This document shows positions 44,000 to 52,287 of a stretch of 64,000 nt of DNA, piece after piece. Made by a program: the position numbers and the translations under genes. Every line of letters starts with the position of its first letter. Position 1 is the stretch's first letter. The notes under the pieces were generated by a model. It saw only the letters and a list, made by a program, of their open reading frames with translations, did no database searches and was not told the origin of the DNA. This DNA is from Exobacillus caeni. Its GTDB lineage: Bacteria > Bacillota > Bacilli > Bacillales > Guptibacillaceae. The stretch covers positions 1-64,000 of the forward strand of contig NZ_SWLG01000003.1 of the NCBI RefSeq assembly GCF_005747095.1. Reading direction: 5' to 3'.

Positions 44000-44668
44000 A
44001 TGCAGTTTGATATAACAATCGTATTCGAATACATACCATTTTTGCTGGAAGCAGCATTGTTAACAATAGAGATCTCCATTTTAGCTATATTGGTTTCAAT
44101 AATAGTCGGACTTATTATCGCATTTTTTAAAATATCAAAATTTCGTATTCTCCAGAAGATATCAGATTTTTATATTGAAATGATTCGGGGAGTCCCCTTG
44201 CTTGTGCAGCTTTATGTTATTTATTTCGGGCTCCCGCAGATTGGAATCGAGTTTGACGCATTCACAGCCTCTGTATTAGGGCTTGGTTTTTATGCAGCGT
44301 CTTATGTAGCAGAAATTTTCAGGGGAAGCATCCAGGCAATTCCGTTTGGCCAGATGGAAGCAGCCCGTTCCCTTGGGATGAGTTATTTTAAAGCGATGGA
44401 AAAAGTGATTCTGCCTCAAGCATTAAGGCATAGCCTTCCTCCACTCGGAAACCAATTTATTATTACTTTGAAAAATTCATCTCTTTGTTCCGTTATTACG
44501 GCAAATGAATTAATGCATAGTACGTCCAGGTTCGCGAGTGTCAACTTCGCATTTCTTGAGTTCTTATTGGTTGCATCAGTCATCTACTTCGTTATGACAT
44601 TTACAATTTCTAAGCTCGTTAATCTAATGGAAAGAAAACTTTCAGTTGGCGAGAGAAGGAGTCTATAA
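44000..44668 (+). CDS. Polar amino-acid ABC importer permease
   Basis: 222-residue permease of the HisM/GlnP type with five hydrophobic segments. The family block [23 protein letters not shown] is at about residues 56-78, and the EAA-type loop [29 protein letters not shown] at about 120-148. AAGGAGGGAAAATC precedes the ATG. The stop overlaps the ATPase start by one base. It would form a homodimer with two copies of the ATPase at 44668. Confidence 0.93.
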   Translation: MQFDITIVFEYIPFLLEAALLTIEISILAILVSIIVGLIIAFFKISKFRILQKISDFYIEMIRGVPLLVQLYVIYFGLPQIGIEFDAFTASVLGLGFYAASYVAEIFRGSIQAIPFGQMEAARSLGMSYFKAMEKVILPQALRHSLPPLGNQFIITLKNSSLCSVITANELMHSTSRFASVNFAFLEFLLVASVIYFVMTFTISKLVNLMERKLSVGERRSL

Positions 44669-45417
44669 TGGTCGAAACAGTAAAACAGCCGATAATTAAA
44701 GTGGAAAACCTGAATAAGAAGTTTGGTGATCTGGAGGTTCTCAAAGAGATTAATCTGGATATTTATCCTGGAGAAGTGGTCGTTATCATCGGTTCAAGTG
44801 GTTCAGGAAAAAGTACCTTGCTCCGTTGCTTAAACCAGCTTGAAACGCCGACCGGGGGAAAAATCTTCCTCGAAGATAAACAGGTGAACACTGAGGAGAC
44901 AAACATTAACAAAGTAAGGCAAGAACTTGGAATGGTATTCCAACAGTTCAACTTATTTCCCCATATGACAGTGTTGGAAAACATTATGGTTTCTCCCGTT
45001 TCTGTTGCAGGAAGGCCAAAAGACGAAGTGAAACAAAAAGCACTAGAGCTGCTAGAAATGGTAGGAATGAGTGAAAAGAAAGATCAATATCCTTTGATGC
45101 TGTCAGGAGGGCAGCAACAAAGGGTGGCGATTGCCAGGGCCCTTGCAATGAACCCGAAAGTGATGTTATTTGATGAACCAACATCTGCACTAGATCCAGA
45201 ACTTATCGGTGAAGTCCTGCAAGTTATGAAAAAACTGGCGAAGGACGGAATGACAATGGTGGTCGTAACGCATGAAATGGGCTTTGCGAGAGAAGTGGCC
45301 GACCGGGTATGCTTTATGGACAACGGCTATATCGTCATGGACGATTCACCTGAAAAAGTATTTTCAGACCAGCATGATAACGATAGGCTGCATTCCTTTT
45401 TGAGGAATATAGGATAG
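44668..45417 (+). CDS. Polar amino-acid ABC importer ATP-binding protein
   Basis: 249-residue GlnQ/ArtM-type ATPase. Walker [12 protein letters not shown] (about residues 38-48), Q-loop [10 protein letters not shown], signature [16 protein letters not shown], Walker [13 protein letters not shown], and the switch His in [12 protein letters not shown] are all intact. It completes the importer encoded from 43145. The ATG overlaps the permease stop (TAATG). Confidence 0.95.
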   Translation: MVETVKQPIIKVENLNKKFGDLEVLKEINLDIYPGEVVVIIGSSGSGKSTLLRCLNQLETPTGGKIFLEDKQVNTEETNINKVRQELGMVFQQFNLFPHMTVLENIMVSPVSVAGRPKDEVKQKALELLEMVGMSEKKDQYPLMLSGGQQQRVAIARALAMNPKVMLFDEPTSALDPELIGEVLQVMKKLAKDGMTMVVVTHEMGFAREVADRVCFMDNGYIVMDDSPEKVFSDQHDNDRLHSFLRNIG

Positions 45418-45434
45418 CTAAAATAGTGCTATTA

Positions 45435-45493
45435 AAATAGTGCCAGGCACCATTCGTGGACATTTGTCCACGAGCGGTGCCTGGCACGTCTTT
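45435..45493. repeat. Palindromic GTGCCAGGCACC element, copy 1
   Basis: A 59-base element opening AAAATAGTGCCAGGCACC and closing GGTGCCTGGCACGTCTT, with an inner stem CGTGGACA/TGTCCACG. It folds as a two-part hairpin. It differs from copy 2 at one base (CGAG versus CAAG). Dispersed hairpins of this type are familiar in Bacillaceae genomes. Confidence 0.9.
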
Positions 45494-45506
45494 TGGAAGG
45501 TCTTTA

Positions 45507-45794
45507 CTAATGATGGAGACTTCTATAACGAAAAAATGTGACAAGTGAATGGATAAGAAAAAACATCGAAAAGATAATCAGTACAGTAGATAAAGTACTT
45601 AAAGGGTGAATATCTCCAGCCCACAAAACATCAATCAATACAATAAAAGAAAAGTAGTTTAAAACGATTACGATAATGGCGAGATACTTAACCCGGCTTC
45701 TTCTTTGTAGAACATAAAGAATGATTGGCAAGATATAAAAAGCAATTAACAGGAGAAGCATTTGATAGTCCCTTTCATTGTGGTTTTTTCTCAT
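45507..45794 (-). CDS. Small membrane protein of unknown function
   Basis: 95 residues from the ATG at 45794, which has GGAAG upstream; a TTG at 45815 would add seven. Three hydrophobic segments are visible (about residues 12-29, 38-58 and 66-88), with a HIPLS-like short loop and a basic end YRSLHH. I do not recognise a family. It is bracketed by two nearly identical palindromic elements, so it may belong to a small transposed unit or be a resident gene between two insertions. Confidence 0.55.
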   Translation of the reverse strand: MRKNHNERDYQMLLLLIAFYILPIILYVLQRRSRVKYLAIIVIVLNYFSFIVLIDVLWAGDIHPLSTLSTVLIIFSMFFLIHSLVTFFRYRSLHH

Positions 45795-45826
45795 TACTTC
45801 TTCCAATTTTACCAATTTCCTTCTTT

Positions 45827-45885
45827 AAAATAGTGCCAGGCACCATTCGTGGACATTTGTCCACAAGCGGTGCCTGGCACGTCTT
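45827..45885. repeat. Palindromic GTGCCAGGCACC element, copy 2
   Basis: Direct-orientation copy of 45435-45493, one base different. It is followed by a second GGCACGTCTTTTAT fragment (about 45890-45903), a partial duplication of the element's end, just before the stop codon of the binding-protein gene. Confidence 0.9.
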
Positions 45886-45899
45886 CTATGGCACGTCTT

Positions 45900-47498
45900 T
45901 TATTTAAACTCCACCTTCGCCAATAGAACACTTGAGTTTGGGTGTGGGTTGAATCCTTCGATGTTCTTTTTCCCTGCTACTACTGGTGTTGCATGAACAA
46001 GAGGAATCCATGGTACATCTTCATGGAATACTTTTAGTGCCTGGTTATAAAGCTCATTTCTTTTCTCAGGGTCTACAGTGGATTTCGCCTCAACAAGTAG
46101 TTTGTGGAATTCTTCACTCTCATAGCGGGCAGAGTTGCTGCTTCCGATGTTTGTTTTGTCTAATAGTGTGTACAGCAGATTGTCAGCGTCACCATTTTGT
46201 ACTGTCCAGCCTAACAAGAACGAATCTGCTTCTCCGCCGATGACTTTTTCGACGTACGTCGCCCATTCGTATGATTTAATCGTTGCGTTAACACCGATCT
46301 CCTTAAAAGTAGATTGGATGGCTTCAGCTACTTTCTGTCCATTAGGCATATACGGTCGGGAAACAGGCATCGCCCATAGCTCCATATCAAAACCATCAGG
46401 ATATCCAGATTTTTCCAGTAAACTTTTTGCTTTTTCTAAATCGAATGGATATGCTTCGATTTCATCATTATATCCCTGAATGGAAGGAGGAATTGGGTTT
46501 TTAGCAGGTTCAGCTTGCCCCTCATAAAAGGCATCGATGATCGCTTGCTTATCGACCGCATGATTTAAAGCTTTTCTAACATCCTTATTTTTCAATGGGC
46601 CCCTTGTGACGTTTAGACCAAGATATCCGATATTCATGGACGGTCTTGTAAATGTTTTTAAATCCGGTGTTTCTTCTATTCCCGCCACATCGCTTGGCGA
46701 TACGCCGTCCATCATGTCGATCTCACCGGTCTTTAATGCATTTAAACGGGCAGAGTTTTCAGGAATAGATCTGAAGATAACCGTTTCTAATTTTGGGTAA
46801 CCATCCATCCAATAATCTTCGTTTTTCTTTAAAACAATTTTGTCGTTCCTCTGCCATTCACTAAAAACGAATGGTCCTGTTCCGACAGGATTTTCATTAT
46901 ATTTATCGCCGTATTTTTCAATAGCTTCAGGGCTTGCAATTGCAAAGGGAGTCATTGTTAAGTTCTTCAAAAATGGTGCCTGTGGGCGGTTTAACGTAAA
47001 TTGAACAGTGCTTTCGTCCAGTGCTTTTACTTCTTTGATAACGTGGCCTTCATCTCCTTTAAAACCGCCAAACATAGACCGATACATTGCAAACTTACCT
47101 TCCTGGCCTTCTTCAGGCTCCATCCACCTCTTAAAGTTATAAACAACAGCATCAGCGTTGAACGCCGTCCCGTCATGGAATTTGATACCTTCGCGGAGTG
47201 TAAATGTATAGGTTAGGCCATCATCGGATACTTTCCAATCAGATGCAAGGGATGGGTGGATTTTTGTGTCCATATCACCAAATTTAACAAGTGTGTCATA
47301 AATGTTGTCGGCGACTTTATATGATTCTCCGTCCGTGACGGTTGCGGGATCGAGTGAAATGGAATCTCCACCTCGTCCGTATACTAATGTATCCTGTGTC
47401 TCAGATGTTGCACCGTCTGTACTGCTGTTAGATGAGCAAGCAACGAGACCAAACAGTAGAATTGATGATAAGAAAAGTGACAGAAGTTTTTTATTCAA
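45900..47498 (-). CDS. Peptide/nickel ABC importer substrate-binding lipoprotein (DppE/OppA type)
   Basis: 532-residue family 5 binding protein. The TTG at 47498 is the likely start because GGAGG lies eight bases before it; a GTG at 47507 sits inside that site. Signal peptide MNKKLLSLFLSSILLFGLVAC ends in a lipobox. Conserved blocks: SLDPATVTDGES, VYNFKRWMEP, NPVGTGPFVFSEW, and LDMMDGVSP-like segments. No permease or ATPase is adjacent. It overlaps the end of the M20 amidohydrolase gene, so the two are coupled and the ligand may be an N-acylated or peptide-like amino acid. Confidence 0.9.
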   Translation of the reverse strand: MNKKLLSLFLSSILLFGLVACSSNSSTDGATSETQDTLVYGRGGDSISLDPATVTDGESYKVADNIYDTLVKFGDMDTKIHPSLASDWKVSDDGLTYTFTLREGIKFHDGTAFNADAVVYNFKRWMEPEEGQEGKFAMYRSMFGGFKGDEGHVIKEVKALDESTVQFTLNRPQAPFLKNLTMTPFAIASPEAIEKYGDKYNENPVGTGPFVFSEWQRNDKIVLKKNEDYWMDGYPKLETVIFRSIPENSARLNALKTGEIDMMDGVSPSDVAGIEETPDLKTFTRPSMNIGYLGLNVTRGPLKNKDVRKALNHAVDKQAIIDAFYEGQAEPAKNPIPPSIQGYNDEIEAYPFDLEKAKSLLEKSGYPDGFDMELWAMPVSRPYMPNGQKVAEAIQSTFKEIGVNATIKSYEWATYVEKVIGGEADSFLLGWTVQNGDADNLLYTLLDKTNIGSSNSARYESEEFHKLLVEAKSTVDPEKRNELYNQALKVFHEDVPWIPLVHATPVVAGKKNIEGFNPHPNSSVLLAKVEFK

Positions 47499-48732
47499 CA
47501 GGAGCACCTCCGAAGTTTTGTAGACTCATAGGCTGCATTGCAACTGAGTTTTGTTTGTCTATCAATTCTTCAGAAATTAATGATAAGAAAACTTGCCCAA
47601 TCGTAAGGATGGATCGCTCATCCACATCAAAACGGGGGTGGTGATGCGGATAAATTGCATTGATTTCAGGGTTTCTTCCCCCTGCAAAGAAAAAGGTGCC
47701 AGGCACTTCTCTTAGATAATAAGAAAAATCTTCAGCGCCCATTATCGGTTCTTTATCAAAAACCTTGTCTTCACCCAGGACATTTGTGGCTAATGCCTTA
47801 AGTTTTTTTGTTTCAGCGGGATGGTTATATAGGGCGGCATGTCCTCGCTTATAGTTGATTTCTGCCTTTGCTCCAAAGACATGACAGGTCGAAGCGGAGA
47901 TGTGCCGTATGAGATTCTCCGTTTCATTCCGAACATCCTCATCAAACGATCGTACCGTTCCGCCGATGTAAGCTGTATCTGGAATGACGTTAAGTGCTTC
48001 TCCGCTCTTTAGGGCCCCGATTGTAACGACAACAGATTTTAGTGGGTCTGTCTTTCGGCTGGCGATTTGCTGGAGGTTGAGCACGAGTTGACTCGCAATT
48101 ACTACCGGGTCAACAGTCTCATGCGGCATAGCTCCGTGCCCACCGTTTCCGGTTATGGTTATCTCAAAAGTGTCAGCGGCTGCCATTGTATATCCTTCAT
48201 TGAAGGAAACCTGGCCAATGGGATCATTCGCCCACACATGAGCACCGTATACTTCATCCACGCCCTCAAGGCATCCATCTTTAATCATCGCTTCCGCTCC
48301 ACCGGGGGCAACTTCTTCTGCAAATTGATGAATAAATACTACGGTTCCTTCGATTTCATCCTTTAACTGGCTCAGTACATTGGCTACTCCGAGGAGGGCT
48401 GCAGTATGCAGGTCATGTCCACAGGCATGCATTGCACCGGGCACTTTAGATTTGTAAGGTACATCTTTCTCATCTTGAAGAGGCAATGCATCAAAGTCGG
48501 CGCGCAAAGCAATCGTTTTGCCAGGCCTTTTTCCTCGTAAGTAACCAACAACGCCGTTACCGCCAACCCCGGTTTTCACCTCCAACCCAAGATCTGTTAG
48601 ATATTTTGAAATCTTCTTCGGTGTTTCCACTTCGTTGTTTGAGACTTCTGGATACATGTGAAAGTCCCTTCTAAGCTCTACCAGTTGAGGATAGAGCTCC
48701 TGCAGTTTGTCTAAAAGTTTAATTGAGACCAC
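47491..48732 (-). CDS. M20-family amidohydrolase
   Basis: 413-residue M20D-type metalloenzyme, related to N-acetyl-amino-acid and indole-acetyl-amino-acid hydrolases. Metal-binding pattern: HACGHDLHTAALLG (His and Asp near residues 103-109), FAEEVAPGGAEAMI (Glu pair), and a late His in MGAEDFSYYL and YPHHHPRFD. The dimerisation domain with GGHGAMPHETVDPV is present. The GTG at 48732 touches AAGGAG, so the true start may be a few codons later. It would release amino acids from N-acyl or peptide conjugates imported through the coupled binding protein. An IclR-type gene, now broken, lies divergently upstream. Confidence 0.9.
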   Translation of the reverse strand: MVSIKLLDKLQELYPQLVELRRDFHMYPEVSNNEVETPKKISKYLTDLGLEVKTGVGGNGVVGYLRGKRPGKTIALRADFDALPLQDEKDVPYKSKVPGAMHACGHDLHTAALLGVANVLSQLKDEIEGTVVFIHQFAEEVAPGGAEAMIKDGCLEGVDEVYGAHVWANDPIGQVSFNEGYTMAAADTFEITITGNGGHGAMPHETVDPVVIASQLVLNLQQIASRKTDPLKSVVVTIGALKSGEALNVIPDTAYIGGTVRSFDEDVRNETENLIRHISASTCHVFGAKAEINYKRGHAALYNHPAETKKLKALATNVLGEDKVFDKEPIMGAEDFSYYLREVPGTFFFAGGRNPEINAIYPHHHPRFDVDERSILTIGQVFLSLISEELIDKQNSVAMQPMSLQNFGGAPVE

Positions 48733-48883
48733 TCCTTATCTAAATTTTCATAAAATTGTTAATATGTTGTATTCTACAACTACTGTAAGAATATTTCAAA
48801 TTTTCACCTACTGATTTGCCAAAAAATCCTTTTCACTCCTTACGCGTTTTGACTATACTAAAAGGAGTTATAAGAGAAGGGAT

Positions 48884-49288
48884 GTGACGAAGCTGAGCAA
48901 AAGCGGGAGTGTAGAAAAAGCCCTTTCGATTATTGATTGTTTTACAAACGAACATTCGAGATATACCTTAGAGGAACTGACGAGAGTCTCTGGATTCCCA
49001 CGATCAACGGTTTACAGGATGTTATGTTCTTTGGAGAGATTCGGATATATTATAAGAGAAATAGTAAACCGGGAAGTATTTTTCTCATTGGGCTTTAGAT
49101 TTCTTGAAAAAGCAAGCATGGTCATTGGTCAGATTGATCTTAGAGAGCTTGCTCGACAAGAAATGTCAGAACTAAGGAGACACACTGGGATGACTGTACA
49201 GTTGGCTGTAAAGGATAGAGAAGAAGCGGTGTACATTGATCAGATGGAAACGAATAATTATATCCGGGTTTATCCTGAAATAGAGTAG
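48884..49288 (+). pseudogene. Truncated IclR-family regulator
   Basis: Starts at GTG after AGAGAAGGGAT. Its 134 residues cover the helix-turn-helix (YTLEELTRVSGFPRSTVYRML) and the first part of the effector domain (ELRRHTGMTVQLAVKDREEAVYIDQM). It stops at YIRVYPEIE, where intact relatives continue for about 110-120 residues. Divergent to the M20 gene, so it was probably its repressor. A fragment protein could still bind DNA, but effector binding should be lost. Confidence 0.8.
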
Positions 49289-49293
49289 TTGGG

Positions 49294-49425
49294 GACCCGA
49301 CAGTCTCCACCAAAGAAAATGGGGAAGTGTATCATAAAGAGTTAGTGGGAAACTTAGTGGAACTACTTCAATATTGCGAGGAAGAGGTTAAGGTAACGAT
49401 TCGAAACAGGGATATTCCATTATGA
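49294..49425 (+). pseudogene. Coding remnant after the broken IclR gene
   Basis: A 43-codon open stretch ending at TGA 49423-49425 translates as protein-like sequence (KENGEVYHKELVGNLVELLQ, then EEEVKVTIRNRDIPL). It has no start codon or ribosome site and is in a different frame from the IclR fragment. It could be the displaced tail of another deleted gene; the family is not recognised. Confidence 0.4.
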
Positions 49426-49649
49426 CATTCATCTTTAACTGAATAACTGGTGAATGGAAAATTGCTGGCCTACACAAAGGCTGGCAATTTTAATTGTGTT
49501 AAATACTTAATATAAGCAAATGGAAACGACCTTTATGGTAAGGGCGTTTCTTTTTGTTGTAGATGTTAAAAAAGCGGATGTAAAATCGATCAAACGTTTG
49601 TTTAGCAAATTTAACAGCAGAGATGATAGCTTCAAAAAGATAACTGTTA
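49426..49649. other. Intergenic region with hairpin and repeat motif
   Basis: Holds a probable terminator GGAAACGACC...GGGCGTTTC (about 49522-49555) followed by TTTTTGTTG, and the recurring motif GATCAAACGTTTGTTTA at 49588-49604. No convincing gene is seen on either strand. Confidence 0.5.
49588..49604. promoter_or_regulatory. Recurring CAAACGTTTG motif, copy 2
   Basis: GATCAAACGTTTGTTTA, identical over 17 bases to 6709-6725. It lies between the end of the VOC gene and the IclR remnant, not in an obvious promoter. Confidence 0.45.
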
Positions 49650-50036
49650 TTATGCTTCGTAAAGCTCGATTGGTAAATCATCGGGATCTGAAAAAAAGGT
49701 GAATCTTTTTTCCGTAAGAGGATCTATCCTGATTTCCTCAACTTTAATGTTTTTAGATTCTAGATATGTAACCCATTCCTCGATGTTGTTTACTTGAAAA
49801 GCAAGGTGGCGTAAACCAGTTGCTTCAGGATAGCTCTGTCTCCTAGGAGGTTCTGGAAAAGAGAAGAGTTCAATTCGGGTGTGATTGCCCATAGATAAAT
49901 CTAGTTTATAAGAACGTCTTTCTTCACGGTAAGTTTCATTGATCATCTGAAACCCTAGAATAGTAGTATAGAAGTGTTTAGATCTTTCATAACTTGAACA
50001 TATGATGGCGATATGATGTATTTTGAGCTTGTCCAC
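49650..50036 (-). CDS. VOC-family (glyoxalase-like) protein
   Basis: 128-residue vicinal-oxygen-chelate protein similar in size and pattern to E. coli YaeR. The GTG at 50036 is chosen because GGGGGGAAG precedes it; the longer frame from 50099 adds 21 residues with no site. Motifs: KIHHIAIICSSYERSKHFYTTILGF at the N-terminus (first metal His), GLRHLAFQVNNIEEW in the middle, and FFSDPDDLPIELYE at the end with the last Glu ligand. Substrate unknown; often annotated as lactoylglutathione lyase without proof. Confidence 0.82.
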   Translation of the reverse strand: MDKLKIHHIAIICSSYERSKHFYTTILGFQMINETYREERRSYKLDLSMGNHTRIELFSFPEPPRRQSYPEATGLRHLAFQVNNIEEWVTYLESKNIKVEEIRIDPLTEKRFTFFSDPDDLPIELYEA

Positions 50037-50243
50037 GATCTTCCCCCCAATATATTTGGTTGATGAGTTTATTTTATTCCTTCTCTTTTTTTCCTGCAAA
50101 CATATGCGGCGTTTTATGAAAGCAATGGTTTCTACCTAGATGAATAAGTTTATTCTGGGAGGAGATTTCCAATAGTTTCTATAATAATGGTACTATAAGA
50201 ATGTAGAACAGGTTTGTGATAGCTGAAAGGGATGTAAAGGATA

Positions 50244-51167
50244 ATGATGAAAACGAAAAGAATAGGTGTTGATTTAGGTGGAACAAATTTGCGTGCAGGC
50301 ATCGTGGATGAAACAGGAACGATTATTTGTGAGGAAAGTATTTCTACGGAAGCCGAAAAAGGACCGGATCATGTCATTAGGAATATGATTGCTTTGATTA
50401 AGAAGGTAAAAGAAAATCATGAGGTTACATCGATCGGTATCGGTTCTCCAGGCCCTCTTGATCCATATAAAGGGCTAGTGCTAAGCCCGCCTAATCTACC
50501 AGGATGGGTAAGTGTGCCGCTAACTGAAAAGCTTAAACAGGCTTTTGATATACCTGTATATTTAGATAATGATGCCAATGCCGCTGCACTGGCAGAGGCA
50601 AGTTTTGGTTCGGGGAACAAGTTTTCATCTGTTTTCTTTATAACAGTGAGTACTGGAATAGGCGGTGGTTATGTTTTAGATAACAAGATTGTCCAGGGAG
50701 CACAGGGTTATGCCGGTGAAATCGGTAATATGATTTTGCAGCCGGGAGGTCCGAGCTGGTCTAATCTAAACGCTGGCTCTTTCGAAGCGTTGGCATCGGG
50801 TACAGCTATAGGCCGTGAAGGAAAAGAGCGTCTTGGCATTCAAGGTGGTGCAGAGGAAGTTTTTGAAATGGCAGCCGGAGGAAATCCTGTTGCTCAAATA
50901 ATCATAGACGAAACGGTAACTTATCTAGCAATGGGGATAGCCAACATTGCCCACATCGTCAATCCGTCTATTTTTGTACTGGGCGGGGGAGTCATGCAAG
51001 CAAAAGGTCAAATCCTGAATCCTCTTAGGACAAAGGTAAAAGACTTTCTGTATCCCGGACTTCAAGAAACTATTAACCTACAACCGGCAAAATTAGGAAC
51101 AAAAGCAGGTTTAATAGGGGCTTCATTGCTGGGGTCTGACCCCTCTAAAACTGTGGATAACTTATAA
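50244..51167 (+). CDS. ROK-family glucokinase-like sugar kinase
   Basis: 307-residue ROK kinase. The ATP site IGVDLGGTNLRAGIVDE is at residues 7-23, and GIGSPGPLD, the catalytic Asp in YLDNDANAAALAE, and TVSTGIGGGYV follow. The zinc motif CxCGxxGC found in many ROK proteins is absent, the matching stretch reading SNLNAGSFEA. It would phosphorylate glucose or a similar hexose. Two adjacent ATG codons are possible starts (50244 and 50247). manA follows. Near its end the DNA contains GGGGTCTGACCCC (51131-51143), a palindrome that extends the C-terminus with GSDPSKTV. Confidence 0.85.
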   Translation: MMKTKRIGVDLGGTNLRAGIVDETGTIICEESISTEAEKGPDHVIRNMIALIKKVKENHEVTSIGIGSPGPLDPYKGLVLSPPNLPGWVSVPLTEKLKQAFDIPVYLDNDANAAALAEASFGSGNKFSSVFFITVSTGIGGGYVLDNKIVQGAQGYAGEIGNMILQPGGPSWSNLNAGSFEALASGTAIGREGKERLGIQGGAEEVFEMAAGGNPVAQIIIDETVTYLAMGIANIAHIVNPSIFVLGGGVMQAKGQILNPLRTKVKDFLYPGLQETINLQPAKLGTKAGLIGASLLGSDPSKTVDNL

Positions 51168-51215
51168 GTTTAGAGACAACTATTGGAATTACATAATAAT
51201 GGAGTGTGAGAGACT

Positions 51216-52169
51216 ATGTATGAGAAGGAACCAATTTTCCTGGAGCCTGTTTTCAAGGAACGAATATGGGGAGGAACGAAGCTGCGTGAAGAGTTTGGTT
51301 ATGATATTCCGAGTGACACTACGGGAGAATGCTGGGGAATATCAGCTCATCCGAACGGGCCATCGAAAATAAAGAACGGACCTTTAGAGGGGAAAACACT
51401 AGAATTTGCATGGGGAAATCATAGAGAGCTGTTTGCAAATGAGCCTGGCGATGAATTTCCTCTCCTTATAAAAATTCTTGATGCAAAAAAAGACCTATCT
51501 GTGCAGGTGCATCCTGATGATAAGTATGCAAGGGAAGTTGAAGGAGAGCCATACGGTAAGACGGAATGCTGGTACATCATCGACTGTGAAGAAGGCGCAG
51601 AGCTGATTTTCGGACACCATGCACAGACCAGAGATGAATTTGAGAAGATGGTTGAGGAAGGGGAATGGGACAAATTGCTGCGCCGCATTCCGATCTCTCC
51701 TGGTGAGTTTTACTATGTTCCAAGCGGGACGATTCATGCTATCGGTGCTGGAACCATGATACTGGAAACCCAGCAAAGCTCCGATATAACCTATCGTGTT
51801 TATGATTATAATCGAAGGGATGCTGAAGGGAATACGAGAGAGCTCCATATTGAAGCCTCTATCGAAGTATCTATCATACCGCATGTTGATCCTCATTTTG
51901 ATCCTACACGGGAAGAAAAGCAAGGGTTAACAAGTGAAAAACTGATCACTCAAGAATACTTTACCGTTTATAAATGGGAATTGGACGGGAAGGTTTCAAT
52001 GGAATCGGAGGAAAAGTATCTGTTAGCGAGTGTTCTTGAAGGGGAAGCAGAGCTTATCACTGGTGATCAGTCCTATAACATAAAAAAAGGAGATCTTTTC
52101 ATTCTTCCTTCTACTATTAGTGGATTTTCATTAGAAGGAAAAGCGCACCTTGTTGTTTCGCATACTTAA
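51216..52169 (+). CDS. manA: Mannose-6-phosphate isomerase, class I
   Basis: 317-residue type I phosphomannose isomerase that converts mannose 6-phosphate to fructose 6-phosphate. The zinc ligands are in the SVQVHPDD motif (about residues 94-101), GKTECWYI and the VPSGTIHAIGAG stretch. The first block FKERIWGGTKLREEFGY is typical. It lies 49 bases after the ROK kinase and ends in a terminator. It could feed mannose released by the GH92 protein at 59319 into glycolysis. Confidence 0.94.
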   Translation: MYEKEPIFLEPVFKERIWGGTKLREEFGYDIPSDTTGECWGISAHPNGPSKIKNGPLEGKTLEFAWGNHRELFANEPGDEFPLLIKILDAKKDLSVQVHPDDKYAREVEGEPYGKTECWYIIDCEEGAELIFGHHAQTRDEFEKMVEEGEWDKLLRRIPISPGEFYYVPSGTIHAIGAGTMILETQQSSDITYRVYDYNRRDAEGNTRELHIEASIEVSIIPHVDPHFDPTREEKQGLTSEKLITQEYFTVYKWELDGKVSMESEEKYLLASVLEGEAELITGDQSYNIKKGDLFILPSTISGFSLEGKAHLVVSHT

Positions 52170-52188
52170 AAATAAAAAAACGGATATT

Positions 52189-52230
52189 AAAGGGGCGGAC
52201 ACTTTTCTTTTGAGTCAGCCCCTTTCCATG
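52189..52230 (+). terminator. Terminator after manA
   Basis: AAAGGGGC (52189-52196) pairs with GCCCCTTT (52218-52225). The loop holds GGACACTTTTCTTTTGAGTCA, a variant of the element at 2711-2736. Confidence 0.75.
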
Positions 52231-52247
52231 TAAATCAGAAAAAAATC

Positions 52248-52264
52248 AATCAAACGTTTGTTTA
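52248..52264. promoter_or_regulatory. Recurring CAAACGTTTG motif, copy 3
   Basis: AATCAAACGTTTGTTTA, sharing 16 bases with the copies at 6709 and 49588. It lies just past the stop codon of the ROK repressor. Confidence 0.45.
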
Positions 52265-52287
52265 AGTCAGGTGTTCTCTTTTTGCTA

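Noticed and set aside
47696-47706. GTGCCAGGCAC inside the M20 gene, matching the start of the palindromic elements at 45435 and 45827
   Set aside because: Only 11 bases match and they encode a family-typical VPGT segment, so it is coding sequence and not an inserted element.
49520-49702. 60-residue plus-strand and minus-strand frames between the IclR remnant and the VOC gene
   Set aside because: They overlap a hairpin and the end of the VOC gene, and have no ribosome site or recognisable motif.
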